From Lysobacterales bacterium (GTDB taxonomy: Bacteria; Pseudomonadota; Gammaproteobacteria; Xanthomonadales; Xanthomonadaceae), in NCBI GenBank assembly GCA_016718605.1, contig JADKCY010000010.1, positions 1 through 22,519 of the forward strand: 22,519 nt of DNA. The letters are read 5' to 3'. The translations under genes and the position numbers were made by a program. Numbering within the stretch: position 1 is the stretch's first letter; every line of letters starts with the position of its first letter. Below are positions 15,682-22,519 of this stretch, piece by piece. The notes below the pieces were generated by a model. The model did no database searches. It saw only the letters and a program-made list of their open reading frames with translations, and was not told where the DNA came from.

Positions 15682-17462
15682 TCAGCGTTTCAACCGCGCC
15701 AACACCCGCTGGCGCTCGACTTCCAGCGCTACCGGGACGCGGTCGCCGAGTTCCTGCAGAAAGGCGCCGATGTCGTGGAATTCATCGCGCCAGGCGTCGT
15801 TATCGATGTGCAGCAGGGCGCGCAGTTGGGTATCGCTGATGGCGAGCGCGTCCTGCCGCAGAGCGCCTTTCGCCGGGATGCGTCCAATCGGTGTCTCGAC
15901 GGCGGCAGCGCTGTCATCGCAACGACCAAGAATCCACTCCAGCACACGCATGTTGTCGCCAAAGCCCGGCCACAGGAACTTGCCGTCGTCGCCTTTGCGG
16001 AACCAGTTGACGTGGAACACCTTGGGTAACTTCACGCCAGGCTTTTCGAAGCTGAGCCAGTGGGCGAAATAGTCGCCGAAGTGGTAGCCGCAGAAGGGCT
16101 TCATCGCCATCGGGTCGCGGCGTACCACACCTACGGCGCCGGTCGCGGCGGCCGTGGTTTCCGAGGCCATCGCGGCACCGGCCAGCACGCCATGCGTCCA
16201 GCTTTCGGTTTCCAGCACCAGCGGCACCAGCGAGGCGCGACGACCACCGAAGATGATGGCGTCGATGGGTACGCCGTGCGGCTCGTTCATGGCCGGTGAG
16301 GCCGAAGCGCACTGTGCGGCACTGACGGTAAAACGTGAATTGGGATGCGCGGCGGGACCGTTCGCCGAGTCGAACTCTCGACCCTGCCAGTCGGTGACGG
16401 GTTCACCGGGCAAACCTTCCCACCATGGTCGCTGTTCGGCATCCACGGCGACATTGGTAAAGATCGCGTCGTGGTCGAGCATTGCCAATGCGTTGGGATT
16501 GGTCTTGGCACTGGTGCCCGGCGCCACGCCAAAAAACCCGGCTTCGGGATTGATCGCATACAGACGGCCATCCGCACCGGGCTGCATCCAGCAGATGTCA
16601 TCGCCCACGGTCCAGACCTTCCAGCCCTCAGCGAGATAGGCTTCCGGCGGAATCAGCATCGCGAGGTTGGTCTTGCCGCAGGCGGACGGAAAGGCAGCGG
16701 CCAGATAGCGCGTCTCGCCTTGCGGGTTCTGCACGCCAAGAATCAGCATGTGTTCGGCCAGCCAGCCTTCGCGCATGGCTTGATAACTGGCGATGCGCAG
16801 GGCATGGCATTTCTTGCCCAGCAGCGCATTGCCGCCGTAGCCCGAGCCGTAGGACTGGATGCTGAGTTCTTCCGGGAAATGCATGATGAAGCGGCGCTCG
16901 GGATCGAGCTCGCCGATGGAGTGCAGGCCTTTCACGAACGACGGGCCCGTTCGGCCCGCTGCCGCATGCGCCGCGCCTTCGCGCTCGATTCGCGCCAGTG
17001 CGCCTGCGCCCATGCGGGTCATGATGCGCATGTTGGCAGCCACGTAAGCGCTGTCGGTGATTTCCACACCGCAACGCGCCAGCGGCGAATCCAGCGGCCC
17101 CATGCAGTAGGGCACCACGTAGAGGGTGCGACCCTTCATGCAACCGTCGAACAGCGCATCCATCTTCGCGTGTGCGTCGGCGGTGACATCCAGTGATTGT
17201 TCGGGCCGGCATCGCTGCGATCTGTGGTGCAGACGAAGGTGAGATGCTCAACGCGCGCCACATCCGAGGGATGCGAGCGATGCAGGTAGCAGTTCGGATG
17301 GGTCTCGGGATTCAGTGCATGCAATTCGCCGCTGGCAAGCATCCGGGCGACGAGGAGGTCATATTCAGCGGCACTGCCATCGCACCAGTGAATCGTATCG
17401 GCTTGGGTCAAACGGGCGACTTCCTCAACCCATTGGTTGAGTGCGGCAAGCTGGCTGGACAT
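15682..17462 (-). CDS. pckG: Phosphoenolpyruvate carboxykinase (GTP), one base missing
   Basis: About 593 aa after repair, matching GTP-dependent PEPCK (the ATP type is shorter and has different motifs). It converts oxaloacetate + GTP to PEP + GDP + CO2, the first committed step of gluconeogenesis; cytosolic. Visible: 'LYVVPYCMGPLDSPLARCGV', 'IQSYGSGYGGNALLGKKCHA', the P-loop 'FPSACGKTN' at about 258-266, kinase-2 'VGDDICWM', and the C-terminal 'VNWFRKGDDGKFLWPGFGDN'. The start at 17462 has GGAGAAG 4-7 bases upstream. One base is missing near 17183 (between 'GPNNHWMS' and 'ADAHAKMDALFDG'); with it restored the frame is continuous. The neighbour glgP lies downstream in the same direction, 308 bases away with its own putative operator, so it is probably a separate transcript. 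Confidence 0.93.
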
Positions 17463-17620
17463 CCACTTCTCCGGTCGACCGACGTGCAGCGCCCATGGCT
17501 GCAACGGGGGCGTCAGACGACAACGTTGGGGTCGCAGACACTAGCCGTTCAGAGTCGATCAGACAAGTCCATTCCAGTCCACTTTGGGCAAAAGCCCTTT
17601 CTGGTCGCCCTCTGCCGCCG

Positions 17621-17654
17621 TGCGCTGACATCCGAAGGGCCGGATGTCGGCGCA
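17621..17654. terminator. Strong hairpin downstream of the beta-helix gene
   Basis: A 13-base stem with a single G-T wobble (TGCGCTGACATCC / GGATGTCGGCGCA) around an 8-base loop, starting 12 bases after the gene's stop at 17666 on the minus strand. A second small hairpin, GGGC-AAAA-GCCC (17586-17597), follows. It is probably the transcript end of the beta-helix gene and insulates pckG; there is no long T run. Confidence 0.5.
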
Positions 17655-17665
17655 CGCTTGGCGGG

Positions 17666-19529
17666 TCAACTGCCTTCAAATCCATTCGAGAACAGTGTTG
17701 TCGAGCGCGGGCGCGGCAGCTTTCTGCCTGCCCGCCGTCCACGATCAGGTTGAATGCGGCGTTCGGTGGGAAGCTCGGAACCGCGACGCCTTCGGTGATG
17801 GGATTCGATGGCGCACTGACGCTCGTATTGGCTTCAGCAACCACAAACCACCGACCTGGTGCGCCTGGGCCACTGGGCGCACGGTATTCCACACTGAAGC
17901 CTTGTGCGTTGAGGGTCGTGTTGCTGTCCAGCGGATCGTCCGTGCGTCCAATCAAGGGGGCGGCGCAAGCGTTGTCATCCAGCAGTCGATGGAACAGGGG
18001 AAGCTCGCGGACGATCTGTCCACCTGATAGCACTTGCGCGGCAGCGAGCACACTGAAGCGCTGGCCGGTTGGCACGTTCTGCGTGAAGTCCTGAAAAAAC
18101 ACCGACCAGACACTGGCGCCACCATTCAGATAGACACCCAGGCGCTGGGCGCTGCCGGGCAACGCAGGCGTGCTGCGATGCGCCGTGGCAACCAATTTGT
18201 CGGAGGCGATCAAGGGCACCGGGAACGGGGTGACACCGACTTCGTTGAAAGACGTATTGCTGGCCGTGGCGGTCAGTTGTGTGGCGCCGTCGCCATTGGC
18301 CTCCAAGGCACCGACATCGATGGTCCCAAACGCCAGACGACGCTCGCCATTGGCATCGAACAACAGGCTGCTGGCTTCGGCATTGTTACCGGCATCCAGT
18401 GCGGGTGAGGCGTTGACGGGACGCGGATACGCAGGGTCCTCAGCAAGGATCGACCGTCAGCGTGGCGGGGCCGGGCGTCCAATCATTCCAGCCATTGCCA
18501 AACACCAGGTTGTTGGGCGCACTGTGGAGCTTGCAGTGCCGTTCTGGATATACATGCCGCTGGCCGTATGGAAGGCGACCAGATTGTTGGCCACGGACAT
18601 TTGGCGGGTTGACTCACGCTCCAGTCCGTCAAGGCCAAGCCGTAGTTGCCGTGCACCACGGTATTGTTGAGCGCGGTCAGGTTGCCACCGGCGCTCTGCC
18701 AGATCGCGCTGTAGGCGTCGGGCGCGGTGACACGACCACTGACGATGTTGTTGTCCATCTGCAGCGTTGAGGTGACGTCATAGGCCCACACCGGGATGCC
18801 GTCGTTGAGCCGATCTCCCAGCAGGCGATTGGCTGAAGGCGGAAGGTGCCGGGCCACGCTGCACACCGAAGATGCCCATGCCGGGCAGGGTCGAGCCGGG
18901 GACACGATTGCGCTGGATTTGCGTGGGTCAAACTACCGGTGCCACTGAGTTGGTTGACGCAATGCCGTGAAACGTCTCGCTGGGGCGGCCACTGCCGCGC
19001 CGCACCAGACTGTCGCTGATGGTGACCGCTTGCTGCCTTGTCCGGAGACGGTCACTTCCGATGCCACATCCACCCGCAAACGCGGTCGATGCGCCGAGGT
19101 CGAGCAGGCGGATGCGCGAGAACCCAGTAGACCGCCGTTGACATTGGAAGGCTCGGAAACGCGGATCGCACCGCGCCGCAAGTTCAGATCACTGATCCGC
19201 ACGGTATGCGCTGCGTCGGCGGTCAAACCCACGTAGATCGTTCGATCTGGCGCCAGCACGGCGTCGATACCTGACCCACTGACAGGCTGATCGATTGTGA
19301 AATTGTCAGGTCTTCATCGATCAGCGTGTAGCGATTCGGGTTGGTCACTTCGCCCGCGACAATCACCACGCTATCGCCGTCGCCGGCTTGACTGATACAG
19401 CTTGAAGACTGCCTGCGCAAGGCCGGCAACACCAGATCGGGCCAGAACCAGGTGGCCCGCAGCACTCGGTTTGGCATGCAGCAGCGCCAAGGCGAGCACC
19501 AGTGCTCTGGAAAACTGTCTTGCGGTCAT
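17666..19529 (-). CDS. Secreted right-handed parallel beta-helix protein, several frameshifts
   Basis: The ATG at 19529 (GGAG 9 bases upstream) gives MTARQFSRALVLALALLHAK-PSAA, a signal peptide. Read across frames: 'SQAGDGDSVVIVAGEVTNPN', 'TLIDEDLTIS', 'HTVRISDLNLRRGAIRVSEP', 'LRVDVASEVTVSG', 'YDVTSTLQMDNNIVSGRVTA', 'NLTALNNTVVHGNYGLALTD', the beta-helix rungs of the pectate-lyase/CSLREA-like group. These are followed by 'RLAFGTIDVGALEANGD' and a separate C-terminal domain ('GVYLNGGASVWSVFFQDFTQ'). The last frame ends 'TTLFSNGFEGS' at the TGA at 17666. Such an N-G-F-E tail is frequent on exported proteins of this order. There are at least five frame changes (for example near 19400, 19280, 19120, 18480 and 17740), probably sequence errors. 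The function is unknown; it is probably surface-exposed or secreted. Confidence 0.65.
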
Positions 19530-19679
19530 CGACGGATACTCCAATGGGTGGGGATAGCCCTACATACGCACTATTCCGCCGAATCCGAACATCCGCAGGT
19601 CGCGGGCTGTCCATTCGCTCTCACTTCGGGAGGGTAAGACAGGGCGCCTGCGGCAAACTCGCGTCCGGATTCCATTAAA

Positions 19680-19697
19680 TTGTCATATTCCTGTGAT
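19680..19697 (+). promoter_or_regulatory. Pho box (PhoB site) candidate
   Basis: TTGTCAT-ATTC-CTGTGAT: two 7-base direct repeats of the PhoB half-site (consensus CTGTCAT) with a 4-base spacer, giving the required 11-base period. A TAAAGT at 19715-19720 could be the -10 box, about 17 bases after the second repeat. It would drive the plus-strand lysine-rich protein gene at 19755 under phosphate limitation. The first repeat has T for C and the second has G for C. Confidence 0.5.
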
Positions 19698-19754
19698 CCA
19701 TCGCACGCGGGCCCGCTAAAGTCCTAGTGCTGTGCCTATGCCTCGAGGTTATTC

Positions 19755-20152
19755 GTGTCGAAGTCCCCAACCGCAGAATCATCAAGAAGCCCGTGGCAAC
19801 CAAGAAGGTTGCCAGCAAGGTCAAAAAGAAGCCGACCGTCGCGCCTGTTGCGGTCAAAAAGAAGGCGGTCCCAAGCCCGTCGCCAAAGTCCGCAAGGCCG
19901 AGGTCCGCAAAATCGGGACCGTTTCGCCATGCCGGAGCACGATTTCGCCTTGATTGCCAAACTGAAGGGCGCGCCAAAACCCAAGGCCGCGTGGCGAAAA
20001 AAAGCGAACTGCTGCGCGCCGGGTTGCAAGCCCTGAATCTGCTGGATGAAGTGGAATTGCTGGCTGCGTTGAATCGACTGAAGTCACAAAGTCACTGCAT
20101 CGGCGCCAGACGGCACCGGTGCGTACAACCGCGTCGCCCGGCATACGTTTGA
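19755..20152 (+). CDS. Lysine-rich histone-like (DNA-binding) protein, frameshifted
   Basis: GTG start at 19755 with GAGG 7 bases upstream. After frame repair it has a Lys/Ala/Pro/Val tail domain ('KKPVATKKVASKVKKKPTVA', 'VAVKKKAVPK') and then a compact domain 'MPEHDFALIAKLKG...' and 'KKSELLRAGLQALNLLDEVE' + 'LLAALNRLK'. This pair matches a family known from Xanthomonads and Betaproteobacteria with a basic tail and a ribbon-helix-helix-like 'M-P-x-x-D-(F/Y)-A-L-I...K-K-S-E-L-L-R-A-G' domain. It is probably nucleoid-associated. The frame changes near 19785, 19870-19930 and 19970. The C-terminal end after 'LNRLK' is uncertain; the stop given is that of the last frame. A Pho-box-like site precedes it. 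Confidence 0.6.
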
Positions 20153-20366
20153 TGATCTCCGCGCGGCGTCCAACGCCGCAGGTCAACAGGATGCCGCCCA
20201 CAACGTCGGTGTTGGCGTGCTCAAAGCGCCCAATAGGAGTTGACGCCATTGCGCAGAATCAAGCGCTTGGGCTGCTGGCGTGCTGGAATACAGTCCTGCA
20301 TGACGCCGAGGTGACAGATGGACTGGACGGCTTAGAAGATCGTTGGGTGAACCTTCGGTGCTGGCC
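20153..20366. other. Unresolved stretch, possibly coding
   Basis: No gene can be assigned. The minus strand contains protein-like but unconnected pieces in two frames ('LILRNGVNSYWAL' and 'HANTDVVGGILLTCGVGRRA' + 'EIIKRMPGDAVVRTG'). With the indel density of this end of the window, a small frameshifted minus-strand gene at about 20100-20300 is possible. I found no match for it from memory. Confidence 0.25.
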
Positions 20367-21348
20367 ATGACGGGTGCCGTGGTCGGCTTAGGGTTTGGCT
20401 TTTTGGCCAGCGATCAAGTTCTGCCTGCGGTGCCGTGGTTGCGTTCTGGCACGGCCGCTTTGGTGACAAGTTGGCGTTGTGGTTAACATCGTTTGCCAGT
20501 GCGGTGGTTGCAATTCAGGCAATGATCTTGCTCGACTGGCTCGATGTGAGCACGGAGCGTCAATTAGCCGCGCTGCGTGGTATGTCAGGAACCTCGTGGG
20601 CGGCTTGATGTTTAGCATCGGTATGGTGCTTACGGGGGTTGCGCCAACCGTCTGTGTTGATTCTGTCGGCAAGCGGAAATCTGCGCGCACTGCTGGCGGG
20701 GTTGGTGTTTTCCGTGGCGGCTCCAAGCGGCCAGTCAAAGGCGTCCTGGTGCCCTTGCGCGAAACGATCGCGGGATGGTGGACCGTGGAAGGTGGTGGTT
20801 CTCGTGACCTGCTGGCGATCCTCGGCGTGGGCCACTGGGGTGGACTGGCGTTCGGGCTGGTTTGGGGTGTTGCCGCACTGTTCTACGCCTATCGCGCGGT
20901 GGGTAGCGTCTGGCAATGGGCGAGTGCCATCGGCGCCGGACTGATGGTTGCGCTGGCGTGGTGGGCGACCTACAGCATTATGAACAACTCGTTCGAGCCG
21001 GTGCGAACCAGAGCATCACCTTGAGTGGCCCCTCATCCGACCTAGCTGATGCGGGTGTTGGTCGAACCCGGTAGGCCCGGACATTTGCACTCGGTTTGCT
21101 GCCTGGCGTGTTCCTTGGCTCGCTGATTGGCGCGCTGATCGGCAGGAGTGGCATGTCGAGACGTTTGGTCCGGGCTACAGCGTGCCGCGTTATGCTTGAT
21201 CGGTGCCGTGATGATGGGCTTCAGTTCGATGATGACGGCGGGTGGTTGTGCAGTCGGCGCAGGCATCACTGGTGGTTCGGTTTTCGCTTTGACCGCGTGG
21301 GTTGCACTGATCGGCATGGCTGGGTGGCGGCGTTGCCCGACCGCCTGA
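20367..21348 (+). CDS. YeeE/YedE-family membrane protein (sulfur-compound transporter type), frameshifted
   Basis: The start ATG at 20367 gives MTGAVVGLGFGFLA. Repaired reading: 'SSFCLRCAVVAFWHGRFGDK', 'ALWLTSFASAVVAIQAMILL', 'VGGLMFSIGMVLTGGCANR', 'LLILSASGNLRALLAGLVFS', 'VLVPLRETIAGWWTVEGGGS', 'SIMNNSFEPV', 'HFGLLPGVFLGSLIGALIG', 'AVMMGFSSMMTAGGCAVGAG'. The two G-G-C-A motifs are the signature of YeeE/YedE proteins, whose studied member takes up thiosulfate through conserved cysteines; 8-10 membrane helices are likely. One G is missing from a G-run at about 20635 (restores G-G-C-A-N), and further single-base changes occur near 20405, 20655, 20735, 21015, 21085, 21155, 21235 and 21318. The true stop may lie further right (the frame 'LPDRLIDGPKGAST' stays open to 21485). 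It converges with plsB. Confidence 0.75.
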
Positions 21349-21437
21349 TCGATGGTCCCAAGGGCGCATCGACCTTCCTGCCGCGATTGAATGGCGCGAA
21401 GCCCCTGAACGACCGTCAGGCTGCGGTGGATGGGGGC

Positions 21438-22519
21438 TCAGCTCGCGGAATCGTTGGCGACCGATCCCGCAATCTCGGGGGGTGATTTTCAGGATCGAAT
21501 GGCGCAGTTCGCGCGACAGAATCAGGCGCGCATCTTGGCCCGGCACCAATGCTTCGTCGAAGGCCAGCTTGCTGTTTGCGTCAATCGAACGATGCCATCC
21601 GGCGCAAGCTTGCTGATGAAACCGCGGAACAGGACGCGGTCGAAGAACTCAGTGCGGCTTGCGGTAGAGCAACGACAGCCGTTGCGCGGTGAGTTGGCAG
21701 AAATTCTCCAGTTCACCGCTGCCCAGCTTTACCCGCTGCCATTTTCACAGAATCGCGATGGAGATGTAATAGCGTTCGAAGGCTTGTTGCCAGGCTGTGC
21801 GCAATCACGCGCAACTGGAACACTTCATCGGTTTGCCAGGCCCGCGCTGCAGCATACCGGTCTCGGCGTCATGCGTGAACAGGCCGCGGGCGATCGAAGT
21901 TCGATGGTGGCCTGAATGCGTGCAGCAAATTCATCCGCGTCCCAAGGCAGAAACAGCTCCGGATTGGACAGACGCATACAGCCCGCGACCAAGTTTCTCA
22001 ACGGCGGCGCGGCTCAAGCGACGGATTTGTTCTGGAAGCAGCAGGCGACCCAGGATGCAGCAAACAGATGCCACGACGTTGTTGCGGTAGTAGCTTTGCA
22101 GCTCCGCTTGCTCACTGCCGTAACCCAGTACATCGCCGAGCCGGATGGCGGGTGCGCAGCAGAACACCGGCCTGTTCGCCGTGCGCGATGATCTCGTCGG
22201 GACTCAGTGCGGTGATGGTCGCGCCCGGAGTAGAGCCAAACCTTCCATCCAACGATTTCATCAGCTCAGGCGGCGCGCAGATCGCATTCGGCCATGGCGT
22301 GCTTCGGTGTCGAAAGCAGGCAAGAGGCCAGTAAATTGATCGGGTTGATATCGAAAAGAAGCAGGCCTGAGTTGATGGCGCGCTGGATTCCGACCGCTAG
22401 GGCGTCCACCGCCCGCGTTGATCAATCGGGCTTTTCTTCGAGCTGGGTTTCGAATCAGCGCCAATCGGGGTCGTGTCGATCGAGTTTCCTGCAGGAAAAT
22501 CGGCTCGCCGAAATTGACC
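21438..22519 (-). CDS. plsB: Glycerol-3-phosphate acyltransferase PlsB, C-terminal part, frameshifted
   Basis: The 5' part is outside the window. Reading from the right edge: 'VNFGEPIFLQE' (the conserved V-N-F-G-E-P motif after the acyltransferase domain), 'AINSGLLFDINPINLLASCL', 'LSTPKHAMAECDL', 'AELQSYYRNNVVASVCCI' (the Y-Y-R-N-N motif), 'ELFLPWDADEFAARIQATI' (E-L-F-L-x-W-D), 'TEFFDRVLFRGFISKLAPDG', 'SRELRHSILKITPEIAGS', ending at the TGA at 21438. This fits the C-terminal half of the long, membrane-bound PlsB, which acylates glycerol-3-phosphate in the first step of phospholipid synthesis. At least seven single-base frame changes occur; removing one C from the C-run at about 21478-21483 gives the final frame. 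Identification is confident despite the errors. Confidence 0.85.

Noticed and set aside
16345..17196. Plus-strand frame of 283 codons opposite pckG
   Set aside because: Antisense shadow of pckG.
1..22519. CRISPR arrays, tRNA or rRNA genes
   Set aside because: No regularly spaced direct repeats and no tRNA-like or rRNA-like segments were seen.

Overview
The window looks like a chromosomal piece of a gammaproteobacterium of the order Xanthomonadales/Lysobacterales. The reasons are the GTP-type PEP carboxykinase, the full glycogen-turnover set, a PlsB acyltransferase, a secreted protein ending in an 'F-S-N-G-F-E' tail, a lysine-rich histone-like protein, and integron-type cassettes. The lineage is inferred from gene content only; there is no rRNA or tRNA in the window.

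Left part (1-2870, minus strand): the 5' portion of a secreted TolB/PD40 beta-propeller-like protein, two small lipoproteins, and a cupin protein. Middle part (about 2937-6591): a cassette array. Six small, mostly unknown genes lie in the same (minus) orientation and are separated by imperfect palindromes with RYYYAAC...GTTRRRY ends, which are integron attC sites. Several gene stop codons lie inside the attC core. No integrase gene is present, so within this window it is a CALIN (cluster of attC sites lacking an integron integrase). The cassettes include a HEPN-like protein with an R-x4-H motif and a DUF4288-like protein. Two diverged copies of an approximately 170-base repeat, which may carry the start of an IS110-type transposase, lie just upstream of two of the genes.

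The stretch 6582-7122 is non-coding. It holds a strong palindrome with a third copy of the same motif, and a REP-like hairpin pair. Then comes a tightly packed minus-strand operon glgP-glgB-glgX-malQ (15373 down to 7123), with short overlaps at each junction. It encodes glycogen phosphorolysis, branching, debranching and maltodextrin disproportionation. A LacI-family-like palindrome sits upstream of glgP, and pckG (gluconeogenesis) lies upstream in the same direction. glgA and glgC are not in the window.

Right part: a secreted parallel beta-helix protein (minus); divergent from it, a lysine-rich DNA-binding protein (plus) preceded by a good Pho-box candidate; a YeeE/YedE-type membrane transporter (plus); and, converging on it, the 3' part of plsB (minus), which runs off the window.

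Many genes (the PD40 protein, cupin, glgB, glgP, pckG, beta-helix protein, histone-like protein, yeeE, plsB) are broken by single-base indels. Most indels that I resolved lie in or beside homopolymers, and each is repaired by one base to give a family-consistent protein. I therefore read them as probable sequencing or assembly errors rather than gene decay. malQ, glgX and all cassette genes are intact.
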